Below, piece by piece: positions 49,107 to 58,060 of a DNA stretch of 64,000 bases. The notes under the pieces are model-generated. The model had not been told where the DNA came from. It saw only the letters and a program-made list of their open reading frames with translations, and ran no database searches. This DNA comes from Actinomadura rifamycini DSM 43936 (GTDB taxonomy: Bacteria; Actinomycetota; Actinomycetes; Streptosporangiales; Streptosporangiaceae): contig NZ_AULB01000010.1 of NCBI RefSeq assembly GCF_000425065.1, positions 276,881-340,880 of the forward strand. Reading direction: 5' to 3'. A program made the translations under genes and the position numbers. The first letter of the stretch is position 1. The number at the start of each line of letters is the position of its first letter.

Positions 49107-50341
49107 GAGAAGAGTCCGGTGAGCCAGAAGACGAAGGCGTGCCAGCGATCGGCCAGCAGGGGGCCGATGACGCCTCCCGCCGGCGACGTGGCGACGGCGG
49201 TGACGATGGCGACGAGCGCGCCGAGGACGAGGAACAGCAGCGACCAGGTGGAGATGCGGCTGCGGTAGAGCCGGCTGACGCCCTTGGCGTCGACGAGCTT
49301 GCTGCCGACCCGCAGCCGGGTGAGGAACGTGCTCGCCATGCCCGCACGGCCCTTGTCGAGGAACTCCTCCATGTTGGCGTGCGTGCCGACCGCGACGATG
49401 AGCGAGGCGCCCTTCTCGTCGGCGAGCAGCATCGCGCAGTCCTCGCTGGTGGCCGTGGCCGGGAAGGTGATCGCGTCCTGCCCGAGCTCCTGCACCCGCT
49501 TGAGGCCGGGCGCGCGGCCGTCCCGGTAGGCGTGCACGACGATCTCCGCGCCGCAGGTCAGCGCGTCGTCGGAGACCGAGTCCATGTCCCCGACGATCAT
49601 GTCGGGGCGGTAGCCGGCCTCCAGCAGCGCGTCGGCGCCGCCGTCCACGCCGATCAGCACCGGCCGGTACTCGCGGATGTAGGGCCGCAGGGTGGCGATG
49701 TCCTCGCGGTAGTGGTAGCCGCGGACGACGATCAGCGCGTGCCGCCCGTTCAGCTTCGTCCGCACCTCGGGGACGCCGACGCCGTCGATGAGCAGGTCGC
49801 GCTCGCGCTTGACGTACTCCATCGTGTTGGCGACGAACGCCTCGAGCTGGGTGGACAGCCCGGCCTTGGCCTCGACGAGCGCCGCCTCGACGGTCTCGGC
49901 GGTCTGCGCCATGCCCTTGGTGACGACCTCGTCGCCGCGGAAGACGGTGCACTCCTCGACGCGGACCTGGTCGCCCTCCTGCAGCTTGGTGAAGATCTCC
50001 GGGCCGACGTCGTCGACCAGCGGGATCCCGGCCTCGACCAGGATCTGGGGGCCGAGGTTGGGGTAGCGGCCGGAGATGCTCGGCGCGACGTTGACGACGG
50101 CGCCGACCTGGCAGGACACCAGCGCCTCCGCGCTGACCCGGTCGAGGTCGACGTGGTCGATGACGGCGACGTCGCCGGCCTGGAGCCGCTTGGTGAGGTT
50201 CTTGGTGCGGCGGTCGAGCCGGACGGTGGCGCTGACCCCCTGCCGGCCGTCGTCGCGGCCGCGGCCCAGCGCGAGCACGCGGCGCGGCAGCCGCTGGGCG
50301 AGGCCGGCGCGGCGCTCGGTGGTGGGTGACGGGTCGTTCAT
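49103..50341 (-). CDS. steA: cytokinetic ring protein SteA (Rv1697 family)
   Basis: The 412-residue protein combines a thiamin-pyrophosphokinase-like domain (VDGGADALLEAGYRPDMIVGDMDSVSDDALTCGAEIVVHAYRDG) with a C-terminal membrane helix (TWSLLFLVLGALVAIVTAVATSPAGG). The N-terminal half (TKNLTKRLQAGDVAVIDHVDLDRVSAEALVSCQVGAVVNVAPSISGRYPNLGP) is characteristic of the Rv1697 family, which acts with SteB in septation and envelope integrity in corynebacteria. The ATG is at 50341. It lies in the nadK-recN-steA-steB order known from mycobacteria. Confidence 0.88.
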   Translation of the reverse strand: MNDPSPTTERRAGLAQRLPRRVLALGRGRDDGRQGVSATVRLDRRTKNLTKRLQAGDVAVIDHVDLDRVSAEALVSCQVGAVVNVAPSISGRYPNLGPQILVEAGIPLVDDVGPEIFTKLQEGDQVRVEECTVFRGDEVVTKGMAQTAETVEAALVEAKAGLSTQLEAFVANTMEYVKRERDLLIDGVGVPEVRTKLNGRHALIVVRGYHYREDIATLRPYIREYRPVLIGVDGGADALLEAGYRPDMIVGDMDSVSDDALTCGAEIVVHAYRDGRAPGLKRVQELGQDAITFPATATSEDCAMLLADEKGASLIVAVGTHANMEEFLDKGRAGMASTFLTRLRVGSKLVDAKGVSRLYRSRISTWSLLFLVLGALVAIVTAVATSPAGGVIGPLLADRWHAFVFWLTGLFS

Positions 50342-50544
50342 CGCTTGCCATCCTGCCAGAGCACGGGCGCGAACAACGGTAAGGACGACCGTCCAGGCGT
50401 GTCCGTTCCCGCACCCTCTGTAGTCTTTGGGGCTTCGACGAGGCGCGTACCGCGCCCCCGATTACTTTGACGCCGCCCGGGACGTCCGGGTTCGATCACC
50501 GTTCGGTCACCGTCCGCCCGGCCCGGCGGCGGGGGCGCGCGCCG

Positions 50545-52242
50545 TCACCGCTCGTCCGCGGCCATCGCCAGAAGCTCCTCGGCGTGGGCGCGGCCGAGCT
50601 CGGAGTCCTCCAGCCCGGCGAGCATCCGGGACAGCTCCCGCACCCGGCCCTCGCGGTCCAGGGCGGTGACGCCGCTGCTGGTGACGGTGCCGTCGTCGGA
50701 CTTCTCCACCAGCAGGTGCTGGTCGGCGAACGCGGCGACCTGCGGCAGGTGCGTGACGACGATCACCTGCGCGTTGCGGGCCAGCCGGGCCAGCCGGCGG
50801 CCGATCTCCACGGCGGCCTTGCCGCCGACGCCGGCGTCGACCTCGTCGAACACGAACGTGGGGACCGGGTCGGCGCCCGCGAACACCACCTCGATCGCCA
50901 GCATGACCCGCGACAGCTCGCCGCCCGAGGCGCCCTTGTGCAGCGGCAGCGGCCGCGACCCCGGGTGCGGCGCGAGCCGCACCTCGACCTCGTCCACGCC
51001 GTGCGGGCCGTAGTCGCCGGTCGCGGTGACGGTCACCTCGACGCGGGCGTGCGGCATCGCCAGGGCGGTCAGCTCGTCGGTGACGGCGGCGGAGAACCGC
51101 TCGGCGGCGCGGGCCCGGACGGCGGTCAGCTCGGCGGCCTCGGCGGCGAGCCGCTCGGTGAGCTCGGCGTGCTCGGCCGTCAGCTCCTCGATCCGGTCGT
51201 CGTCGCCCTCCAGCTCGGTGAGCCGCGCCGCCGACCGCCGCGACCACTCCATCACCTCGGCGAGGTTCTCCCCGTACTTGCGGGTCAGCGCGGTCAGCTC
51301 GGCGCGCCGCTCCTGGACGGCGGCGAGCCGCGCCGGGTCCGCGTCGACGGACTCGGCGTAGGCGGCGAGGTCGGTGCCGACGTCGGAGATCAGGTAGCCG
51401 GCCTCGGCGAGCCGGTCGGCGAGCGCCGCCAGTTCCGGGTCGTGCTCGCGGACGGCGTCCAGCGCGTTGCGGGCCTGCCCGAGCAGGCTCGTGACGTTCG
51501 CGGCCTCGAACGCGGCCGCCGGGTCGCCGAGCAGCGCCTCGTGGGCGGTGTCGGCGGCGCCGCGCAGCGCGTCGGCGTGCCCGAGGCGCTCCTCCTCGGC
51601 GGCCAGCTCGACGTCCTCGCCCTCGCGGGGGTCGGCCTTCTCGATCTCCTCCAGGCCGAACCGGAGCATCTCGGCCTCCTGCGCGCGCTCCCGCGCCCGC
51701 GTGGTGATCTCCTCGAGCAGCGCCGCGACCTTACGGTGCCGCTGGTAGGTCTTCGTGTAGGCGCGCATCGGCTTGGTGAGCGACCCGCCCGCGTACCGGT
51801 CCAGGGCGGCGCGCTGCCGCGCGGTCTGCAGCAGCCGCTGCTGGTCGGACTGCCCGTGCACGGCGACCAGGTCGTCGGCGAGGTTGATCAGCAGGCTGAC
51901 GGGGACGGACCGGCCGCCGAGGAACGCCCGGGAGCGGCCCTCCGCCGACACCGACCGGGTGACGATCAGCGCGTCGTCGTCCAGCTCGCCGCCGGCCTCC
52001 TCGACGCGCTCGACGACCCGGCCGCCGGGGTCGACGACGATCCGGCCCTCGATGGTGGCCCGGTCGGCGCCCGGCCGGACCCGCTGCGGGTCGGCCCGTC
52101 CCCCGAACAGCAGCCCCAGGCTGGTGACCACCATCGTCTTGCCGGCCCCGGTCTCCCCGGTGACGACGTTGAAACCCGGCGACAGATCGAGCACGGCCTC
52201 GTCGATCACCCCGAGGCCCTGAATCCGCACCTCATCGACCAT
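50545..52242 (-). CDS. recN: DNA repair protein RecN
   Basis: RecN is an SMC-like ATPase that holds DNA ends together during double-strand-break repair. The 565-residue protein has Walker A GETGAGKT (about 30-37), a central coiled coil (about 165-380) and the signature KGASGGELSRVMLAIE. Walker B is FVFDEVDAGVGG, followed by VVTHLPQVAAFAD. The ATG at 52242 begins MVDEVRIQGLGVIDEAVLDL, the expected N-terminus. The gap to nadK is 59 bp and contains AAACGTTT (52270-52277). No LexA box is evident. Confidence 0.94.
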   Translation of the reverse strand: MVDEVRIQGLGVIDEAVLDLSPGFNVVTGETGAGKTMVVTSLGLLFGGRADPQRVRPGADRATIEGRIVVDPGGRVVERVEEAGGELDDDALIVTRSVSAEGRSRAFLGGRSVPVSLLINLADDLVAVHGQSDQQRLLQTARQRAALDRYAGGSLTKPMRAYTKTYQRHRKVAALLEEITTRARERAQEAEMLRFGLEEIEKADPREGEDVELAAEEERLGHADALRGAADTAHEALLGDPAAAFEAANVTSLLGQARNALDAVREHDPELAALADRLAEAGYLISDVGTDLAAYAESVDADPARLAAVQERRAELTALTRKYGENLAEVMEWSRRSAARLTELEGDDDRIEELTAEHAELTERLAAEAAELTAVRARAAERFSAAVTDELTALAMPHARVEVTVTATGDYGPHGVDEVEVRLAPHPGSRPLPLHKGASGGELSRVMLAIEVVFAGADPVPTFVFDEVDAGVGGKAAVEIGRRLARLARNAQVIVVTHLPQVAAFADQHLLVEKSDDGTVTSSGVTALDREGRVRELSRMLAGLEDSELGRAHAEELLAMAADER

Positions 52243-52301
52243 CGGACGCACCAGCGTCACAACCCTCCGCAAACGTTTCCCCGATCCGGCGCCTGTGGAG
52301 A

Positions 52302-53351
52302 TTATCCCTTCTGCTCCCCCGCCGCCTCCCCGGGCGCTCCGCCGGCGCCGTCCGCGCCGCCGCCGCGCGGCGCGTCGCCGGGCTCGCCGGACGGGCCGTT
52401 CCCGCACCCGTCCGGGACCCGCATGACCTGCCGGTCCTCGGTCGGGGGCGTCGGGTGCATGGGCTGCCGGACGCGGCCGCGCCAGCCCGTCACCGGCAGG
52501 CCGAACTTGGTGACCAGCCGGTCGGTGAAGGGGGTCAGGTGGAGGCGGGCCAGCCGCACCGGCTCGGCGCCGCGCCGCACCTCCACCCGCGCGCCGGGCG
52601 GCAGGTCGAGGGTGCGGCGCCCGTCGCACCACAGGACCGCGCCGGGCGTGTCGGCCAGCACCTCCACCGCGACCGACGAGCGGGGCGACACCACCAGCGG
52701 GCGGGCGAACAGCGAGTGCGCGCTGATCGGCACGACGAGCATCGCCTCGACCTCCGGCCACACGACGGGCCCGCCCGCCGAGAACGCGTACGCCGTCGAC
52801 CCGGTGGGTGTGGCGCACACCACGCCGTCGCAGCCCCAGTTCGACAGCGGGCGGCCGTCGATCTCGGCGACGACCTCCAGCATCCGCTCCCGCTCGGACT
52901 TCTCGATGCTCGCCTCGTTGAGCGCCCACGTGGTGCCCATCACGGTGCCGTTGCGGCGGACGGTGACGTCGATCGTCATCCGCTCCTCGACCTCGTACTG
53001 GCGGGTGCACACCCGGTCGACGGTGGCGGCGAGGTCCTCGCGCTCCGCCTCCGCGAGGAAGCCCACGTGGCCCAGGTTGACGCCGAGCAGCGGCGTCCCG
53101 GACGCCCGGGTCAGGTCGGCGGCGCGCAGCAGCGTGCCGTCCCCGCCCAGCACCACGACGACCTCGGCGCCCTCGGCGGCCGCGGCGTGCGGCATCACCC
53201 GCACGTCGCGGCAGCCGATGTCGTCGGCCTCGTCCGCCAGCACCCGCACCGCGATGCCGGCCTGCGACAGCCGCTCGATCACCAGCTGGGCGCTGCGGAC
53301 CGCCTCGGGCCGCCCGGTGTGCGCCACGACCAGCACCGACCTCGTGCTCAT
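52302..53351 (-). CDS. nadK: NAD kinase with Gly/Ala/Pro-rich C-terminal tail
   Basis: NadK phosphorylates NAD to NADP. The 349-residue protein has the GGDGT motif (VVVLGGDGTLLRAADL), GVNLGHVGFLAEA and TPTGSTAYAFSAGGPVVWPEV. The family fold ends near residue 300. The last 45 residues (PDGCGNGPSGEPGDAPRGGGADGAGG...) are low complexity and look disordered. The ATG is at 53351. It lies between tlyA and recN, as in mycobacteria. Confidence 0.93.
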   Translation of the reverse strand: MSTRSVLVVAHTGRPEAVRSAQLVIERLSQAGIAVRVLADEADDIGCRDVRVMPHAAAAEGAEVVVVLGGDGTLLRAADLTRASGTPLLGVNLGHVGFLAEAEREDLAATVDRVCTRQYEVEERMTIDVTVRRNGTVMGTTWALNEASIEKSERERMLEVVAEIDGRPLSNWGCDGVVCATPTGSTAYAFSAGGPVVWPEVEAMLVVPISAHSLFARPLVVSPRSSVAVEVLADTPGAVLWCDGRRTLDLPPGARVEVRRGAEPVRLARLHLTPFTDRLVTKFGLPVTGWRGRVRQPMHPTPPTEDRQVMRVPDGCGNGPSGEPGDAPRGGGADGAGGAPGEAAGEQKG

Positions 53352-53472
53352 GCTCTCGCCCCACTCCCCGCCGCGCCGCGATGTACCGACGTGTTGACGA
53401 ACGTGTCCGTACCAGGCGTTCCCGGATCGGCCGAACGTACCGATTCCGTGACGTCCCGCCCGGCCGGGGCGC

Positions 53473-54279
53473 TCACTGCGGGCCCTCCGCGACGGCCTTG
53501 GCGAGGGCGTCCTCGTCCAGGGCGGGAGCGCCCGCCCGCAGCCACAGGAAGTACTCGACGTTGCCGGACGGACCGGGCAGCGGGCTCGCGGTCACGCCGC
53601 GCACGCCCAGCCCGAGCGTGGCCGCGTGCGCCGCGACGCCGCGCACCGCCTCGGCGCGCAGCTCCGGGTCGCGCACGACGCCGCCCGCGCCGACGCGGTC
53701 CTTGCCGACCTCGAACTGCGGCTTCACCATGACGGCGTAGTCCGCGTCGGGCGCGACGCAGCGCCGCACCGGGTCCAGGACCAGCTTGAGGGAGATGAAC
53801 GACAGGTCGCCGACCACGAGGTCGGGCGGCGGCCCGTCCCCCAGCATCCCCGGCTCCAGGTCGCGGATGTTCACCCGCTCGAGCACGGTGACGCGGTCGT
53901 CGGTGCGCAGCGGCCACGCGATCTGCCCGTACCCGACGTCCACGGCGAACACGTGCGCGGCGCCGGCGCGCAGCAGCACGTCGGTGAACCCGCCCGTGGA
54001 GGCGCCGGCGTCCAGGCAGCGGCGGCCCGCGACCGCGAGGCCGGGGAACGCCGCCAGCGCGCCCGCGAGCTTGTGCCCGCCGCGCGAGACGTACACGGGC
54101 CCGGTGTCGGCCTCGTCCACCACGATCGCGGCGCCGGCCTCCACCTGCGTCGCGGGCTTGGCGGCCCGCTGCCCGCCGACCCGCACCCGCCCGTCGCCGA
54201 TGAGCTCCGTCGCGTGCTCCCGCGACCGCGCGAGGCCGCGCCGCACCAGCTCGGCGTCCAGCCGCCGGCGTGCGCTCAT
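53473..54279 (-). CDS. tlyA: TlyA family rRNA 2'-O-methyltransferase (hemolysin A)
   Basis: TlyA methylates the ribose of 16S and 23S rRNA, a modification linked to capreomycin and viomycin sensitivity in mycobacteria. The 268-residue protein has an N-terminal S4 domain (RLDAELVRRGLARSREHATELIGDGRVRVGG) and an FtsJ-type methyltransferase domain. The SAM loop is LDAGASTGGFTDVLL, then VDVGYGQIAW, VGDLSFISLKLVL and MVKPQFEVGKDRVGAGGVVRD. The ATG at 54279 overlaps the stop of the upstream small gene by four bases, confirming the start. Confidence 0.93.
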   Translation of the reverse strand: MSARRRLDAELVRRGLARSREHATELIGDGRVRVGGQRAAKPATQVEAGAAIVVDEADTGPVYVSRGGHKLAGALAAFPGLAVAGRRCLDAGASTGGFTDVLLRAGAAHVFAVDVGYGQIAWPLRTDDRVTVLERVNIRDLEPGMLGDGPPPDLVVGDLSFISLKLVLDPVRRCVAPDADYAVMVKPQFEVGKDRVGAGGVVRDPELRAEAVRGVAAHAATLGLGVRGVTASPLPGPSGNVEYFLWLRAGAPALDEDALAKAVAEGPQ

Positions 54280-54590
54280 GCGCGGGGGCGCAGCGCGTCG
54301 GGGAACGCGGAGCGGGGCCGCGGCGGCACGGGGGCCCCCGCGGGGTCGGGGCCGCCGGCCCCGCCGTCCGGGGCGCTCTCGGCGGAGATGAGCAGCTCCT
54401 GGAGGTTGCGGTGGACGTCCTCGAACACCTCGACGTGCTCGGAGACGGGCCGTCCGGCCAGGTCGCCGAGCCGGGCGAGGACGGCGTCCACGCGCGGGTC
54501 GCCGGTGGGCTCGGGCGGCGGCGCCGCCGGGTACTCCGGCTCCGGCGGCCGCTCCGCCGCCTCGACGGCCTCCGCGGCCTCGTCCGACAT
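54276..54590 (-). CDS. conserved small acidic protein upstream of tlyA
   Basis: The 104-residue protein is Pro/Ala/Glu-rich with one folded-looking segment (DPRVDAVLARLGDLAGRPVSEHVEVFEDVHRNLQELLISAE). It corresponds by position and size to mycobacterial Rv1693. Function is unknown. The ATG at 54590 is eight bases after GGAGG; a GTG one codon earlier is possible. It is cotranslated with tlyA through a 4-bp overlap. The central helix could bind a partner of the translation or division machinery, which I cannot support further. Confidence 0.75.
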   Translation of the reverse strand: MSDEAAEAVEAAERPPEPEYPAAPPPEPTGDPRVDAVLARLGDLAGRPVSEHVEVFEDVHRNLQELLISAESAPDGGAGGPDPAGAPVPPRPRSAFPDALRPRA

Positions 54591-54705
54591 CACCTTTACC
54601 TCCCTGCAACTTCCCCGGCGCGCCTCGAGTCGCCTCGGGCTCGGTCAGAACGCTACCGTCCCACTGGACGGATCGTTGCGGACGGAAACGGGGAACGGCC
54701 TGACC

Positions 54706-55047
54706 ATGGCGAACGACCAGGACTGCCGGGCGGCGCTGGACAAGATCGTCGCGCGGCTCGCGGAGGTGGACGCCGACCGGTTCGCCGAGCACGTCGTCGA
54801 GCGGACGATCAGCTGCCGCGTCCCCGACCTCGGGCTGGCCTACCGGACCCGCCTGCACGCGGACGGCCTGGACCCGGTCCGCCCGGACGACGACCCGGGC
54901 GCCGCCCAGGTCAGGCTGACGGTCGGCAGCGACGACCTGGTCGCCCTCGCGGACGACGACCTGAACCCCGCGAGGGCATGGGCGACCGGCCGCCTCAAGA
55001 TCGAGGCGAGCATCGGCGACCTGCTGCGGCTCCGCAAGCTGCTCTAG
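54706..55047 (+). CDS. SCP2-like sterol-binding domain protein
   Basis: The 113-residue protein matches the SCP2/alkylsulfatase-C fold: an N-terminal helix (CRAALDKIVARLAEVDADRFAEHVVERTISCRVPDLGLAYRTRL), VRLTVGSDDLVALADDDLNPARAWATGRLKIEASIGDLLRLRKLL. The domain forms a lipid-binding pocket; the ligand is unknown. ATG at 54706 has only a weak ribosome-binding site. It is divergent from the small tlyA-upstream gene and overlaps the convergent HAD gene by four bases. It interrupts an otherwise leftward block that is syntenic with mycobacteria. Confidence 0.8.
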   Translation: MANDQDCRAALDKIVARLAEVDADRFAEHVVERTISCRVPDLGLAYRTRLHADGLDPVRPDDDPGAAQVRLTVGSDDLVALADDDLNPARAWATGRLKIEASIGDLLRLRKLL

Positions 55048-56048
55048 CCGAGGCCGATCGCGCGCAGCGCCCCGGCGAGGCCGTCCGCGGGCGGGGGCCC
55101 GGGGGCGCTCCAGGCGGCGGACGCCAGCGCGCGGAGGCCGTCGTAGGGGTCGCCGGAGCCGGTGACGGCGAACGCGCCGCCGTCCCGCCGCACCGTCCAG
55201 CCGCCGCAGCGGTGCCCGTCCGCGGACGCCGCCGCCGCGGGGTGCGGGACGAGCAGGCCCGTCAGGTCGGGCGCCAGGTAGGTCGGGCGGTGGTGCGGCG
55301 GCGCGGTCAGGACGCCGAGGGGGTCGGTCACCCCGGTGAACACGAGCATGCTGTCGGCGCCGCCGTTGTGCGCGCCCTCGATGTCGGTGTCGAGCCGGTC
55401 GCCGACGACGAGGGGCCGCCGCGCGCCCGTCCGGCGGATCGTCTCGCGGTGCAGCGGCCGTTCCGGCTTGCCCGTGACGATCGGCGCGACGCCGGTGGCG
55501 CCCTCGATCACCCGCAGCAGCGACCCGTTCCCCGGATGCGGCGGGCCGTCCCCGCCCGGGATCGTCAGGTCGCCGTTCGACCCGACGAACAGCGCCCCGC
55601 GCGCGACGGCCGTGCCGCCCTGCGCGAGCAGCCCGTACCCGAGCCCGGGGTCGTAGCCCTGCACCACGGCGGCCGTCCGCTCCGAGGCGACCGACACCGG
55701 GCGCAGGCCCTCGCCGTACAGGGCGTGCCGCAGCCCCATGCCGCCGACGACGAGCACCTCCGCGCCCGCCGGGAGCCGTTCGGCCAGCAGCCGCGCCGCC
55801 GCCTGCGCCGACGTCACCACGTCCTCCGGCGCGGCCGGCACGCCGACCTCGGTGAGGAGCGCCGCCACCGCGGACGGCGTCCGGGAGGCGTTGTTGGTGA
55901 CGAACGCCGCGCGCTGCCCCGCCGCGCGGGCCTTCGCCACCGCCTCGGCCGCCGCCGGGACGGGCCGGCGGCCGATGTAGACGACGCCGTCCAGGTCCAG
56001 CAGGGCGACGTCGTACGCCTCGCACAGCGGACGGTCACTGCCCTTCAT
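55044..56048 (-). CDS. HAD-IIA family phosphatase (NagD-like)
   Basis: The 334-residue cytoplasmic phosphatase has motif I LLDLDGVVYIG (Asp nucleophile), motif II FVTNNASRTP, the catalytic Lys in VTGKPERPL and motif III VVGDRLDTDIEGAHNGGADS. A C-terminal extra segment (about 250-334) contains a degenerate SCP2-like stretch (CGGWTVRRDGGAFAVTGSGDPYDGLRALASAAWSA). The substrate is probably a small phosphometabolite. In mycobacteria the equivalent (Rv1692) is a glycerol-3-phosphate phosphatase. The order TPR-HAD-small protein-tlyA matches Rv1691-Rv1694. Confidence 0.88.
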   Translation of the reverse strand: MKGSDRPLCEAYDVALLDLDGVVYIGRRPVPAAAEAVAKARAAGQRAAFVTNNASRTPSAVAALLTEVGVPAAPEDVVTSAQAAARLLAERLPAGAEVLVVGGMGLRHALYGEGLRPVSVASERTAAVVQGYDPGLGYGLLAQGGTAVARGALFVGSNGDLTIPGGDGPPHPGNGSLLRVIEGATGVAPIVTGKPERPLHRETIRRTGARRPLVVGDRLDTDIEGAHNGGADSMLVFTGVTDPLGVLTAPPHHRPTYLAPDLTGLLVPHPAAAASADGHRCGGWTVRRDGGAFAVTGSGDPYDGLRALASAAWSAPGPPPADGLAGALRAIGLG

Positions 56049-56122
56049 CGCACTCCCTCAGATCGCACACCCGGACGATCGTACGGTGCGGTCGTACGGT
56101 GCGGCGCGCCGCCCGCGGGCGG

Positions 56123-56554
56123 TCAGCGTCTGGCCTGGAGGGTGGCCCGGGCGTGCTTCAGCTCCCGCTCGTAGTCCTTGTTCCCCGGCCGCATCGCCGC
56201 GGCCAGCGCCAGCTGCTGCACCGCGCCCTCGAAGTCGCCCATCCGGCTGAGCGACAGCCCGAGCCCGAACCGCGCGTAGTCCTCGGCGGGTTCCTCCTCC
56301 ACGATGCTCTGGAAGCTCTCGGCCGCCGCCCCGAACTGCCGCGCCCCGAACTGCGCCCGTCCCAGCGCCTCCCGGATGCTGTGCGACCCGGGCTCGGCCT
56401 CGGCCGCCCGCATCAGCAGCTGCAGCGCCGCGCCCGCGCTGCCCGCCCGCAGCAGCTCCAGCCCTCGCGTGTACCACTCGTAGACGCCGCCCGCCGGGGC
56501 GGCGGGATCCTCGCCGGGGGAATCGTCCGGCCTGCCCGGTCCTTGAACACTCAC
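56123..56554 (-). CDS. tetratricopeptide repeat protein (Rv1691-like)
   Basis: The 143-residue protein is almost entirely three TPR units (GVYEWYTRGLELLRAGSAGAALQLLMRAAEAEPGS, SIREALGRAQFGARQFGAAAESFQSIVEEEP, DYARFGLGLSLSRMGDFEGAVQQLALAAAMRPGN). A Pro/Gly/Asp-rich start precedes them. GTG at 56554 lies five bases after GGAGGT. It is the first gene of the leftward block and matches mycobacterial Rv1691 in position. It presumably acts as a scaffold; the partner is unknown. It diverges from the DUF1015 gene across 72 bp. Confidence 0.82.
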   Translation of the reverse strand: MSVQGPGRPDDSPGEDPAAPAGGVYEWYTRGLELLRAGSAGAALQLLMRAAEAEPGSHSIREALGRAQFGARQFGAAAESFQSIVEEEPAEDYARFGLGLSLSRMGDFEGAVQQLALAAAMRPGNKDYERELKHARATLQARR

Positions 56555-56626
56555 GTGGACCTCCCCTCGCACATACGCCTCTTTGAACGTACCCACTGGA
56601 ATGCAGACCGCCTCCAGGCGATTAGC

Positions 56627-57997
56627 ATGCAACCGGTGGACGACACCGTGGACGAACCCTTGGGCGACATCCCGGGCATCCCCGACGACATCGGGCCCGA
56701 GGAGTTCAGCGCCCGCGTCTTCGGCTCGGCGGGGTTCGCCTCCGGCCCGTCCGGCGGCCTCGAACTCGCGCCGTTCCGCGGCGTCCGGTTCGTCCCGGAG
56801 GTCGCCGGCGACCTCGCCGCCGTCACCACCCCGCCCTACGACCTGATCGACGACGCGGCCGTCCGGCGGCTGCTGGCGAGCGGCGGGCACAACATCGTCC
56901 GGCTGAACATGCCGCGCGCCACCGGGGAGAGCTACGCCGACGCCCGCCGCACCCTCCGCCGCTGGCTCGACGACGGCGCGCTCGCCGTCGACCCCGAACC
57001 GGCCCTGTACGTCTACGAGGCCGCCCGGGGCGGGACGGTCCTGCAGCGCGGCCTCATCGGCGGCCTCGGCGTCCGCGCGGAGGCCGACCGCACCGTGCTG
57101 CCCCACGAGAACGTCTTCCCCGGCCCGGTCCGCGACCGCCTCGCCCTGATGGAGGCCACCGGCGCCAACCTGGAGCCGATCTTCCTGGTCTACGAGGGCG
57201 GCGCGGACGCCGCGGACGTCGTCGACGGCGCCGCGCGCGCCGACCCCCTCCTGGAGATCGCCGCGGACGGCCTCACGCACCGGCTGTGGCGCGTCGCCGA
57301 CCCGTCCCTGCACGCCCGCGTCGCCGCCGACCTGCGCGGGCGCCGCGCGCTCATCGCCGACGGCCACCACCGCTACGCCACCTACCGCGCCCTCCAGGCC
57401 CGCCGCCGCGCCGCCGGCCGCGGCCCGGGCCCGTGGGACCGCGGCCTCGCCCTCCTCGTCGACTCCACCCGCTACCCGCCGCACCTGGGCGCGATCCACC
57501 GCGTCCTGCCCGGCCTCCGCCCCGACGACGCCGCCGAACGCGCCCGCGCGGTCTTCCGCGTCACCGACCTGCCCGGCGAAGCCGCCGCCGTCCGCGCCCT
57601 CGCCGCCGCGCCCCGCCCCGCGTTCCTGCTCGGCGGCGGCGACGTCCCGCGTCTGCTCACCGACCCCGACCCGCGCGCGCTCGCCCGCGTCATGCCGTCC
57701 GACCACTCCCGGCAGTGGCGCGGCCTCGACACGGCCGTCCTCGACCACCTGCTGATCGAGGACGCCTGGCACGTGCCCGCGAACGAGAACGCGATCGAGG
57801 TCGTGCACGACGACCCGTCCGCCGCGATCGACCGCGCCCGCCGGACGGGCGGCACCGCGGTCGTCCTCAACCCGCTGCGCGTGGAGGACGTCCTCGCGGT
57901 CGCGGACCGCGGCGAACGCGTCCCCCGCAAGTCCACGTCGTTCGGCCCGAAGCCCCGCACCGGCCTCGTTCTCCGCCTCCTGGGCACGGAGGACTGA
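56627..57997 (+). CDS. DUF1015 family protein
   Basis: The 456-residue protein is a DUF1015 member, a family of uncharacterised cytoplasmic proteins. Landmarks are LAPFRGVRFVPEVAGDLAAVTTPPYDLID, IVRLNMPRATGESYADARRTLRRW, VLPHENVFPGPVRDRLALMEATGANLEPIF and ALIADGHHRYATYRAL. The N-terminal 45 residues are acidic and less conserved. Some DUF1015 proteins are related to SbnI-type serine kinases, so an ATP-dependent phosphotransfer is possible. ATG at 56627 has no Shine-Dalgarno and follows an AT-rich ATTAG, suggesting a leaderless transcript. Confidence 0.8.
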   Translation: MQPVDDTVDEPLGDIPGIPDDIGPEEFSARVFGSAGFASGPSGGLELAPFRGVRFVPEVAGDLAAVTTPPYDLIDDAAVRRLLASGGHNIVRLNMPRATGESYADARRTLRRWLDDGALAVDPEPALYVYEAARGGTVLQRGLIGGLGVRAEADRTVLPHENVFPGPVRDRLALMEATGANLEPIFLVYEGGADAADVVDGAARADPLLEIAADGLTHRLWRVADPSLHARVAADLRGRRALIADGHHRYATYRALQARRRAAGRGPGPWDRGLALLVDSTRYPPHLGAIHRVLPGLRPDDAAERARAVFRVTDLPGEAAAVRALAAAPRPAFLLGGGDVPRLLTDPDPRALARVMPSDHSRQWRGLDTAVLDHLLIEDAWHVPANENAIEVVHDDPSAAIDRARRTGGTAVVLNPLRVEDVLAVADRGERVPRKSTSFGPKPRTGLVLRLLGTED

Positions 57998-58060
57998 CCC
58001 CCGGCCGGTGATCGCGGAGAGAACTGGCCACGGGCGGGGCCGCGGAGCGATGATCGACGG

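Noticed and set aside
52270..52277. AAACGTTT between recN and nadK as part of the lut regulon
   Set aside because: It shares only the 8-base palindrome core with the lut elements and is too short to be meaningful alone.
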